Assembly: GCF_022374875.2 (NCBI RefSeq)
Contig: NZ_CP092427.2
Coordinates: forward strand, 4,526,001-4,590,000
Direction: 5' to 3'
DNA from: Mycolicibacterium rufum
GTDB taxonomy: Bacteria; Actinomycetota; Actinomycetes; Mycobacteriales; Mycobacteriaceae
DNA: 64,000 bases
The translations under genes were made by a program, and so were the position numbers. The notes beneath the pieces were generated by a model that saw only the letters and a program-made list of their open reading frames with translations, did not search any database and was not told the DNA's origin. Below are positions 50,403 through 57,610 of this stretch, one piece after another. The stretch's first letter is position 1. Each line of letters starts with the position of its first letter.

Positions 50403-52079
50403 TCAGTTCAGGGCCGACGCCGCGCTGCTGCCCTGCCCCTTGCGCAGCGTGTCGAGCAGTTCGCGATAGGGGCCCACCAGGTAGGCGATGTCACCGGCGC
50501 GTAGCTGGGAGTCGCGGCGCGGATGCAGCTCCCGCGCGCCGTCGCGGCCCACGATCGCGACGACGCGGGTCTGCGTCGACAACTCGGCCATCCGGATACC
50601 GTCGAGCTCGCTGCGGGCCCCCACCCGCACGCCGCCCACCATGAACGACGCCTGGCCCACCGAGAAGGTGCCGAACACGGTCAGCCCGAGCGCCGCGCCG
50701 ATGAACCACGGCGCCGCCAATTCGACCGTGGACAGCACGTTCGCGAACCGGAACCGGTGCGCCACCGCGGCGCCGAGTGCGCGATCGAACACCCGCAGCA
50801 CCACCGGCACGTAGAACGGCCGGTCCTTGCACCGTTCCCGGGACACGATGGCCGTCTCGATGTTGACCATGTCGTCGTCGGTCAGCACCGCCACCGCCAC
50901 CGCGTCGTGGATACGCGCCGATTCCAGCGTCGACGGGAGCGTCGCGTCGCCGAAGATCACCGGGATCCCCATGTCGGCGGCGGCGGAGAGATAGCGGTTC
51001 TCGTCATTGAGTTCGACGACGGCGACGTCGTGGCCTGCGGCCTTGAGATCCGAGGCGACCCGGACGCCGAAGGAACCCAGCCCGACGACGATCATGTGGT
51101 TCTGCAGCTCGCGCACCTTGCGCCGGCCCGCCGAGTACGCCATCCGGCGCGAGAGCAACAGGTCGGCGACGAAGGCCACCAGCACCGCGGTGGTGGTGAT
51201 GCCCGCGAACATCAGCACGATGCTGAACAGCCGCAGCCACGTCGGCTGGCCGCTGAAGCTGAAGTCGCCGTAGCCGACCGTCGCGATCGTCTCGGTCGAG
51301 AAGTACAGGGCGTCGACGAAACTCATGCCCGGCATGTCGTAGGTGAGCCACAACAGGATGGTGGATCCGACGAGCAGGCCCAGCGACGCCGACAGGGCCC
51401 GGTAGAAGTTGGGGTTGACGTCCTCATGGAACCCGCGCGCCGCGTTGCCGATTCGGGTGAGCGGCGAGCGGCGCGGTCCCGCCGCCCGCGCGCCGGCCAC
51501 GGGGCCGTCAGCGGCCAACTCGTCCTCGGTGCCGATCATGGCCACCCAGTCACCGTCGTCGACGTGCAGGTCACGTCCGGGGCAGGCCACCAGTTCCCCG
51601 GGCGTCGAGGAATTGTCACCGCGGACGACGGCCACGGGCGCGAGGTCACCGTAGATGTCGCGCAGCGTTCCCGACCGCGGTGTGACGGCGCCGGACACGA
51701 CGAATTGGAGGTCACCCGCGGCGATGGAGTGCGTGGTGCGCTGCAGGCAGGCCTCGACGACCGACGGGGCGGCGAGGTCGGCGACGTCGAGGACGGCGCC
51801 CGGTCCGTTCCCGGCCGCCATCGACTCCCGCAGCACCCCGTTGGCCAGCCGGGTCACTACACGCACCGACGTACTGAGACGACGGGCCAGCAGCGCGATC
51901 TCGAGGTTGGCGGCGTCGTCAGGCCCGGCGCACACCACCGACGCGGCGGTGTCGATCCCGGCTGCGGCCAGCTGATCGGCCCGGTCGATCACGGTCACCG
52001 TCGCGCCGGCGCTGCGCAACTCCTCGGCGATACGCACCGCCAGCGCGTCGTGCCCGCTGACGATGGTGTGGCCGACCAT
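50403..52079 (-). CDS. Potassium channel with N- and C-terminal RCK (TrkA) domains
   Basis: A 558-residue protein with an unusual order. An N-terminal TrkA-N Rossmann domain with TrkA-C tail occupies about residues 1-200 (VSGHDALAVRIAEELRSAGATVTVID). A two-TM ion channel follows at about 225-310, with selectivity filter TVGYGD (about 262-267) between helices. A second TrkA-N domain (IVVGLGSFGVRVASDL) and a TrkA-C-like end complete it. The pore motif identifies a K+ channel, and RCK domains usually gate in response to nucleotides or Ca2+. The first RCK ahead of the pore is not the common bacterial arrangement. Confidence 0.9.
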   Translation of the reverse strand: MVGHTIVSGHDALAVRIAEELRSAGATVTVIDRADQLAAAGIDTAASVVCAGPDDAANLEIALLARRLSTSVRVVTRLANGVLRESMAAGNGPGAVLDVADLAAPSVVEACLQRTTHSIAAGDLQFVVSGAVTPRSGTLRDIYGDLAPVAVVRGDNSSTPGELVACPGRDLHVDDGDWVAMIGTEDELAADGPVAGARAAGPRRSPLTRIGNAARGFHEDVNPNFYRALSASLGLLVGSTILLWLTYDMPGMSFVDALYFSTETIATVGYGDFSFSGQPTWLRLFSIVLMFAGITTTAVLVAFVADLLLSRRMAYSAGRRKVRELQNHMIVVGLGSFGVRVASDLKAAGHDVAVVELNDENRYLSAAADMGIPVIFGDATLPSTLESARIHDAVAVAVLTDDDMVNIETAIVSRERCKDRPFYVPVVLRVFDRALGAAVAHRFRFANVLSTVELAAPWFIGAALGLTVFGTFSVGQASFMVGGVRVGARSELDGIRMAELSTQTRVVAIVGRDGARELHPRRDSQLRAGDIAYLVGPYRELLDTLRKGQGSSAASALN

Positions 52080-52129
52080 TGCAGCAGGCTACGCAATGTC
52101 AGCGCGGCGGGCAGGCCGAAACCGCGACC

Positions 52130-53236
52130 TCAGAGCGTGACGACCTCGTACCCGTCGAGCTGACCCACGAGCGTGTGCAGATGGTCCTGCGAGGAGCCCA
52201 GCATCTGCTCGATCGCCGTCAGCCGGGCCGCGTAGTGGCCCACCGGATACTCCGCGGTGACCCCGATGCCGCCGTGCAGCTGGATCGCCTCCTGGCTGAC
52301 ATGCCGGCCCGAACGGCCGATCTGCAGCTTGGCTCGCGCGGCGATGGTCGGGTCGAGATCGCCGTCGGCGATCGACATCGCCGCGTAGAGCGCCATGCTG
52401 CGCGCCAGCTCGAGCGAGACGTACATGTCGGCCGCGCGCTGGGTCAGCGTCTGGAACTTGTTCAGCGTGACGCCGAACTGCTTGCGCTGGGTGAGGTACT
52501 CGGTGGTCAGCCGCAGCGCCTCCTCCATCGCGCCCAGGGCTTCGGAGCACAGGCCCGAGGTGAACCGCACCAGCGCGCGCTCGATCACCGCGGACGCGTC
52601 CACGGCCTCGCCCAGCGGCTCGGCGGCCGCCCCGTCGAGGTCGATCTCGGCTCCCCGCTGGCCGTCGAAGGTGCGGTAGGCCCGGCGCGTCACGGCGCCG
52701 GCATCGACCAGGAACAGCCCGGTGCCGCCGTCGGGCAGGGTCGCACTGACCACCAGGGTGTCGGCACAGTCGCCGGCCAGGACGGGGTTCTTGCGCCCGC
52801 GCAGCGTCCACGAATCACCCTCGCGCGCAGCCGTTGTCGACACCGCGGCGGTGGGCCGGCGCATTCCCGGCTCGGTGTGGGCGAAGGCCAGCAGGCGTTC
52901 GCCGGCGGCGACCTCGTCGAGCAGGGCGCGCTGCTCGGCGCTGCCCACCTCGGCGATCACGGCGCCGGGGCCCAACGCGGCGTGCAACAGCGGCTCGGGC
53001 GCCAGCCGGCGGCCGGCCTCGACGAGCACGGCGTGGATCTCGATTTGACCACCGGCGTCCTCGTCGAACCCGAGCCCCAGCACGCCGACTTCGGCCAGCT
53101 GGCCCCACACCTCGCGGCTCCAGCCGAGCTCGGTGTCGAGCGCCTTCAGACGGCTCTCGGGATCGTAAGCGCGCGTGAGCATCTCGCGGGTGGTGTCACG
53201 CAGCAGCGTCTGCTCTTCGCTGAATTGGAAGTCCAT
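52130..53236 (-). CDS. Acyl-CoA dehydrogenase, short subunit type
   Basis: A 368-residue acyl-CoA dehydrogenase. The N-terminal helical domain (DFQFSEEQTLLRDTTREML), the degenerate beta domain (LAFAHTEPG) and the C-terminal helical domain (TEYLTQRKQFGVTLNKFQTLTQRAADMYVSLE; QLHGGIGVTAEYPVGHY) are all present. I see no clear catalytic Glu in the usual place, and mycobacterial enzymes often work as FadE heterotetramers in which one subunit is catalytic. Its gene follows another acyl-CoA dehydrogenase gene by 17 nt. The pair is probably one alpha2-beta2 enzyme. Confidence 0.88.
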   Translation of the reverse strand: MDFQFSEEQTLLRDTTREMLTRAYDPESRLKALDTELGWSREVWGQLAEVGVLGLGFDEDAGGQIEIHAVLVEAGRRLAPEPLLHAALGPGAVIAEVGSAEQRALLDEVAAGERLLAFAHTEPGMRRPTAAVSTTAAREGDSWTLRGRKNPVLAGDCADTLVVSATLPDGGTGLFLVDAGAVTRRAYRTFDGQRGAEIDLDGAAAEPLGEAVDASAVIERALVRFTSGLCSEALGAMEEALRLTTEYLTQRKQFGVTLNKFQTLTQRAADMYVSLELARSMALYAAMSIADGDLDPTIAARAKLQIGRSGRHVSQEAIQLHGGIGVTAEYPVGHYAARLTAIEQMLGSSQDHLHTLVGQLDGYEVVTL

Positions 53237-53253
53237 GGTGTCCGCCCTTGTCT

Positions 53254-54414
53254 CTACAGTCCGAGGATGGTCGACGAGATGATGGTGCGCTGGACCTCGT
53301 TGCTGCCGCCGTAGATCGAGGTCTTGCGGTAGTTGAGGTAGCGCGGCGCGCTGTGCTGCGCCCACTCCGGTGAGGCGATCTCGGCGCCGTTCGGGAACGG
53401 CAGGATGTCGGGGCCTGCCACCTCCATCATCAGCTCGGTGGCGAGCTGCTGCAGCTGGCTGCCGCGCAGCTTCAGCACCGACGATGCCGGGTTGGGCTTG
53501 CCGCCCTTGGACCCCGAGGCCACCCGCATCTGCGTCAGTTCCAATGCCAGCACGTCGTTTTCGGCATCGGCCAGGCGCGCGGCGAACAGCGGGTCGGAGA
53601 GCAGGCCGTTGGCCTTGGCGCGTTCCTTGACCTCGGCGAGCTTCACCTTGGTACGGCCGACCTGGGCGATGCCGGTGCGCTCGTTGCCCAGCAGGAACTT
53701 CGCGTACGACCAGCCCTGGTTCTCCTCGCCGACCAGGTTCTCCGCGGGCACCCGGACGTCCTCGAAGAACACTTCGTTCACCTCGACGCTGCCGTCGACC
53801 AGCTTGATCGGTCGCATCGTGATGCCGGGGGTGTCGAGGTCGATGAGCAGGAACGAGATGCCGGCCTGCTTCTTCGGGGCGTTGGGGTCGGTGCGGACCA
53901 GGCAGAAGATCCAGTCCGCGTACTGACCCAGCGTCGTCCAGGTCTTCTGCCCGTTGACCACGTAGCTGTCGCCGTCGCGCAGCGCCGTGGTGCGCAGCGA
54001 GGCGAGGTCCGAGCCGGCCTCGGGTTCCGAGAACCCCTGGCACCACCAGATGTCGAGCGACGCGGTGGGCGGCAGGAAGCGTTCCTTGACGGCCTGCGAG
54101 CCGAACTCGGCGATCACCGGACCGACCATCTTGGCGTTGAAGTTCAGCGGCTCGGGAACGCAGGCCAGCTGCATCTCGTCGAGCCAGATCTGGTGCTGGG
54201 TCGGCGTCCAGTCCTTGCCACCCCACTCGACCGGCCAGCTGGGCACGGCGAGGCCGTGGTCGTTGAGGATCCGGTGCGTCGTGACGATGTCGTCCTTGCT
54301 GATCTCCGTGCCCGCGCGACTGCGTTCTCGGATCTCGGCCGGAATCTCGGTCGTATAGAAGGTGCGAAGCTCGTCGCGGAAGGCGGCTTCCTCGGGTGTC
54401 AGTGCCAGCTGCAT
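53254..54414 (-). CDS. Acyl-CoA dehydrogenase, long subunit type
   Basis: A 386-residue acyl-CoA dehydrogenase resembling the larger subunit of mycobacterial FadE pairs. Motifs include VEWGGKDWTPTQHQIWLDEM, WWCQGFSEPEAGSDLASLRT (FAD/substrate binding), TWTTLGQYADWIFCLVRTD and the C-terminal YGGSNEVQRTIISSTILGL. AGGAGG 6 nt before ATG 54414 decides the start over the in-frame Met at 54432. Steroid side-chain or branched-chain acyl-CoA substrates are possible by family resemblance to FadE26-29, but this is not established. A palindrome in the promoter at 54455-54466 is a likely repressor site. Confidence 0.9.
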   Translation of the reverse strand: MQLALTPEEAAFRDELRTFYTTEIPAEIRERSRAGTEISKDDIVTTHRILNDHGLAVPSWPVEWGGKDWTPTQHQIWLDEMQLACVPEPLNFNAKMVGPVIAEFGSQAVKERFLPPTASLDIWWCQGFSEPEAGSDLASLRTTALRDGDSYVVNGQKTWTTLGQYADWIFCLVRTDPNAPKKQAGISFLLIDLDTPGITMRPIKLVDGSVEVNEVFFEDVRVPAENLVGEENQGWSYAKFLLGNERTGIAQVGRTKVKLAEVKERAKANGLLSDPLFAARLADAENDVLALELTQMRVASGSKGGKPNPASSVLKLRGSQLQQLATELMMEVAGPDILPFPNGAEIASPEWAQHSAPRYLNYRKTSIYGGSNEVQRTIISSTILGL

Positions 54415-54454
54415 GGCGGCCTCCTGCTCCATCGATGGACCTTGTATGCAGACT

Positions 54455-54466
54455 AACCACTTGGTT
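54455..54466. promoter_or_regulatory. Inverted repeat AACCACTTGGTT upstream of acyl-CoA dehydrogenase pair
   Basis: AACCA-CT-TGGTT is a perfect dyad 41 bp upstream of the first dehydrogenase start, in the gap shared with the divergent small secreted protein gene. TetR-family repressors control many mycobacterial lipid genes through sites of this size. No adjacent tetR gene is present. Confidence 0.5.
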
Positions 54467-54591
54467 GGCCGACTCCTCGCCGGGTGCGGAGGACGCCATC
54501 GGGCGATGCGTGTTATTACCCCCGGCGTCAGTTTGCCGGGGTAGCCTCACCAGGTGTTCCACCAGTGAACTCGTCAAGGAGGGGATTGACC

Positions 54592-54831
54592 ATGCGCAGA
54601 CTCGCCACGACCGTGGGTGCGACGGCGATGATCGTCGGCTCGCTACTCGGTTCGCCGACGGCCGGCGCCGCCCAGATCGCCGTTCCGGCACCGGCGCCGG
54701 TGCCGGCCCCCGCGCCGCAACGTCCGGCGGTGCAGATGTTCGACTGCGCAGGGACGACCGGCTGGATGGGGTGCGGGCCGGGCTGGTTCTGGCGCGACGG
54801 CTGGCGCGGCTACGCGTGCTACCCCTGCTGA
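54592..54831 (+). CDS. Small secreted protein with aromatic, Cys-containing C terminus
   Basis: A 79-residue protein with a Sec signal peptide (cleavage probably after AGAA, about residue 29). A Pro/Ala/Val repeat linker follows (PAPAPVPAPAPQ). The compact tail holds four Cys and many aromatic residues (FDCAGTTGWMGCGPGWFWRD, GYACYPC), suggesting two disulfides. AAGGAGGGG 8-10 nt upstream supports the start. I do not recognise a family. It is probably released to or retained in the envelope. It precedes another secreted protein gene by 31 nt. Confidence 0.7.
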   Translation: MRRLATTVGATAMIVGSLLGSPTAGAAQIAVPAPAPVPAPAPQRPAVQMFDCAGTTGWMGCGPGWFWRDGWRGYACYPC

Positions 54832-54862
54832 TCCGACGACCACCGACCAGCAGGAGACACAG

Positions 54863-55399
54863 ATGAACACGATGTCCAGGGTTTCCCTCGGGGGAGTGGT
54901 CGCGGTCGCGGCGGTGATCACCGTCGGCCTCGGATCCGCTTCCGCCGCACCGAATTACGACACACTGCCGGTGAATCCGAATGTCATCACCGACTCGACG
55001 GCCTATGTTCCGGTGGCGCCGGTCGCCGACCCGGACGGCCAGCAGGGCGTCCGGCAGGAGTTCAACCACCGTGACGGCAGTCGCGGGATCACCACGACGA
55101 TCCTGGTGTTGCCGTCGGCACAGGCGGCCACCGACGCGATGAACGCCTGGCGCGACGGGCTGGGCTCCGTCGTCACCAATCCGACTAGCGGACCGGTCCC
55201 GGTGGGCACCGGCGGCACCTGGGTCACCGGGGTGTCGCCGAACGGCACGCAGTCCGTCGGCGTCCTGATGTTCACCCGCGGCAACGCAGCGGTCGACGTG
55301 CAGTTCGACGGGCCGCTCAACGACCCCGTCCCGCCCGACCTCGCCACCCAGTACGGCGATGACCAGGTGGCCGCGATCGATCGGCAGCTCGGGACCTAG
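54863..55399 (+). CDS. Secreted hypothetical protein
   Basis: A 178-residue exported protein. A signal peptide lies at residues 1-28 (ending ASA). The mature part is soluble and resembles mycobacterial exported proteins with a PsbP-like or lipoprotein-type beta fold (RQEFNHRDGSRGITTTILVLPSAQAATDAMNAWRDGL; FTRGNAAVDVQFDGPL). There is no lipobox. The function is unknown. The upstream spacer contains AGGAGA 8 nt before the ATG. It is possibly cotranscribed with the small aromatic secreted protein. Confidence 0.72.
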   Translation: MNTMSRVSLGGVVAVAAVITVGLGSASAAPNYDTLPVNPNVITDSTAYVPVAPVADPDGQQGVRQEFNHRDGSRGITTTILVLPSAQAATDAMNAWRDGLGSVVTNPTSGPVPVGTGGTWVTGVSPNGTQSVGVLMFTRGNAAVDVQFDGPLNDPVPPDLATQYGDDQVAAIDRQLGT

Positions 55400-55441
55400 C
55401 TCGGCCCCTGGGGTGGTGAACCCTTCGGGGCTGTGTGTCGT

Positions 55442-55471
55442 GCCCCCTGCATCAGCGTCGATGTAGGGGGC
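55442..55471 (+). promoter_or_regulatory. 12-bp hairpin burying the ribosome-binding site of the next gene
   Basis: GCCCCCTGCATC (55442-55453) pairs with GATGTAGGGGGC (55460-55471) through twelve base pairs, one a G-U wobble, with a six-base loop. The only purine-rich Shine-Dalgarno-like stretch before ATG 55476 (AGGGGG) is inside the stem. Translation control is plausible; a terminator for the upstream gene is the alternative. Confidence 0.6.
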
Positions 55472-55475
55472 CACG

Positions 55476-56507
55476 ATGAAGCCACACCCACGCCTGCGAA
55501 CCGCGGTCGCCACCGCCGGACTGTCCGCGGTGTCGATCACCGCCATCATGACCGCCCCGCCGACGGCGGCCGCGTCTGCACCGCGTCCCGTCACGCGCGA
55601 GATCATGATGACCGCCGCCGCGGTACCGCCCGGCGGTCTGCTGGCGAGTCTGCTGATCAACCAGGTCCGGTACTGCGCGATCATCTGCCCGCTGCTCGTC
55701 GACACGGCCGTCACCGCCGGGGTCACCACGCTGCGCGCGCCGGTGACGTTGGTGACCTCACTGCCGTCCGGTGACCTGCTGCAGGCCGTCGGCGCGGCGG
55801 CGGCGTCGGTCACCGGGCCGACGAACCAGGCTGCGCAGGCCGCGATCCTCGCCGACGGTTCGCGCGTCGCACCACGGGCACGCAACGCGCTCGAGGTGGC
55901 GGTGGTGGGTCTGCTCGATGTGCTGCCGGCGACGGCCGACGGACTTCCCGGCGTAGCGCGGGCCCTGCAGACGGCGCGCCAGGACACGTTCACCGCACTG
56001 AACGCGCCGATCGTCGCCAACCCCGTCCCGACCGCACATCCCGACGGGGTTCTTCAGGTCGTGGCGGTGGAGTCGCTCAATGTCGTGGGGGCGGTGATAT
56101 TCCCCGCGTTCAACGAGGTGCTGGCGGCGGTGTTCGACGCTCCGGACGCGTTCGCCCGGGAGCTCGCCGCGTCGGGGAGCATCGGCCGTGCGGTGGTCGC
56201 GGGAGCGCGGACGGCCGCGGGCCACGTCGACGCGGCGGTGACCGTGGTGGGTCAGACGGTGCGCACGGGACTGCAGCACGTCGCGGCGGCCATCGAGGAT
56301 TCCCGCACCGAGCGCCGGGCGACGCACCGGGACGTGCCCGCGTCGGCCGCGGCGCCACGGAAGCGGGACGCTGTCCCGACGGGTGTGCACCACGCCCGTG
56401 ATGTCCGCACGCCCCGTGCCCACCGGGCCGACGCAAAGCCGGTCGGCAAACGCGTGGCTGAACGGACAGACAGGCATCGCAGCGCCAGGCCGACCCACCG
56501 GCGATGA
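55476..56507 (+). CDS. Exported Ala-rich hypothetical protein with basic tail
   Basis: A 343-residue protein. A likely signal peptide lies at residues 1-34 (TAGLSAVSITAIMTAPPTAAASA). An amphipathic helical middle contains recurring LL/AV segments (LLASLLINQVRYCAII, VALEVAVVGLLDVLPATADGLP). The strongly basic C-terminal 70 residues are rich in Arg/His/Lys. The composition resembles mycobacterial PE/PPE-adjacent or membrane-associated secreted proteins, but I recognise no domain. Two Cys (YCAIIC) sit near residue 67. Expression may be limited by the hairpin at 55442-55471. Confidence 0.65.
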   Translation: MKPHPRLRTAVATAGLSAVSITAIMTAPPTAAASAPRPVTREIMMTAAAVPPGGLLASLLINQVRYCAIICPLLVDTAVTAGVTTLRAPVTLVTSLPSGDLLQAVGAAAASVTGPTNQAAQAAILADGSRVAPRARNALEVAVVGLLDVLPATADGLPGVARALQTARQDTFTALNAPIVANPVPTAHPDGVLQVVAVESLNVVGAVIFPAFNEVLAAVFDAPDAFARELAASGSIGRAVVAGARTAAGHVDAAVTVVGQTVRTGLQHVAAAIEDSRTERRATHRDVPASAAAPRKRDAVPTGVHHARDVRTPRAHRADAKPVGKRVAERTDRHRSARPTHRR

Positions 56508-56776
56508 GCGACGGCACTCTCTACGCGGCCGTTGCCCGGTGGTTGCCGCCACAAGAAATTCGCGGTGCAGAGCTAAGCCGTCGATCTTGAACGGAGCGCG
56601 CATAGCTGCACCTTGACGGCTGTCAGCCCAGAAGGAGCAATAGCTAGCAAATCAAAGCAAGCTGAAAAATTCTCAGAGAATGGTTTGACCTTGCTGTCAA
56701 TAGTCCATCCATGGTCACGAACAGATGACCCCGCATCGCCAGGACGGGGTCGCGGCTGAACGCAGGAGAAGGAACC
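56508..56776. promoter_or_regulatory. AT-richer leader region of the repeat protein - protease pair
   Basis: 269 bp without a gene, less GC-rich than its surroundings. It contains a perfect palindrome TTCTC-A-GAGAA (56670-56680) and, 25 bp before the next ATG, a stem-loop GACCCCG/CGGGGTC (56727-56733, 56745-56751; 11-nt loop). AGGAGAAGGA ends 4 nt before ATG 56777 as a strong ribosome-binding site. I see no convincing -35/-10 pair, although TTGACC occurs at 56685. Confidence 0.5.
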
Positions 56777-57571
56777 ATGGCTAATCTCGGACTGACCCCT
56801 GAAGAGCTGCAGGCAGAGGTCGGCATCGCACTTCCCGACAAGGAGGTCGTGTCGATCATCGACGTCAACGCCGACATCAACGTCGGGATCGACGCCGCAT
56901 CGCCGATCGACCTGTCGGCGGCCGCGAACCTCAATGTCGCCGCCCCCATCCAGGCAGGCGCGGGAGCCAACGTGCTGACCTACGGCTCGGGTGCCGATGC
57001 CACCGTCACGCACTCCGCCGACGGCGGCGTCGTCATCCTGCAGTCGATGGACGACGTGACGGCCGACGCCCAATCCATCCAGGACAGCGGTATCGACCAG
57101 GCCGGCGACACGTCGACCGGCACTGTCACCAGCCCCGGTACCGACACCGGAACTGACGGCGGGACGGATACGGGCACCGATACCGGTGCGACCGTCGACA
57201 CCGGCACCGGGACCTTCGCCGACGGCGCCCTGCTCAATGTCGACGTCAATGTCGACCTGAACGCCGACCTGGCGGCGCCGATCGCCGGCGCGGTCGCGGC
57301 CAACGCGAACGTGGCGGCGCCGATCAACGCCGGTGTCGCCGCCAACATCGGCTCCATCGATTCGACGGCGGACGCCGTGTCGATTCAGGACGCCACCATC
57401 ACGCAGACCATGAACGACGTCCACGCGACCGCCGACTCGGACCAGACGTCGAGCATCTCTCAAGGCGGCACGAGCAGCACCGCCGACGGCGGCACCAGCA
57501 CGGCCTCGAGTGGTACATCCGGCACCAGCGGTGGCACGAGCTCCGCTGGCGGCACCGATTCCGCGGCCTGA
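56777..57571 (+). CDS. Two-repeat protein with leader-like N terminus, presumed substrate of adjacent protease
   Basis: A 264-residue protein without a signal peptide or membrane helix. Residues 1-24 (MANLGLTPEELQAEVGIALP...) form a short acidic helix of the kind used as a recognition leader. Two related blocks follow. DVNADINV (29-36) and NLNVAAPIQAGAGANV (51-66) recur as DVNVDLNA (156-163) and NANVAAPINAGVAANI (176-191), and each block ends in a TADAxSIQD segment. A Thr/Gly/Asp-rich linker separates the blocks and a Ser/Thr/Gly-rich tail closes the protein. The composition is acidic, Ala/Asn-rich and beta-repeat-like. The gene lies 39 bp before a PqqD-M50 protease gene. The function is unknown. 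Confidence 0.7.
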   Translation: MANLGLTPEELQAEVGIALPDKEVVSIIDVNADINVGIDAASPIDLSAAANLNVAAPIQAGAGANVLTYGSGADATVTHSADGGVVILQSMDDVTADAQSIQDSGIDQAGDTSTGTVTSPGTDTGTDGGTDTGTDTGATVDTGTGTFADGALLNVDVNVDLNADLAAPIAGAVAANANVAAPINAGVAANIGSIDSTADAVSIQDATITQTMNDVHATADSDQTSSISQGGTSSTADGGTSTASSGTSGTSGGTSSAGGTDSAA

Positions 57572-57610
57572 TAGATCCGGCCAGGCGGTTTGACCATCAG
57601 GAGCACCCAG

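Noticed and set aside
52130..56020. A 1296-codon open frame on the minus strand running from the short acyl-CoA dehydrogenase far upstream
   Set aside because: Only the 3' 368 codons look like a protein. The rest is Arg/Gly/Ala-rich high-GC read-through antisense to or out of frame with the second dehydrogenase and secreted protein genes.
57590..57610. TTG at 57590 as the start of the PqqD-M50 protease
   Set aside because: GTG 57611 has AGGAG at the ideal 7-nt spacing, while the TTG has no ribosome-binding site.
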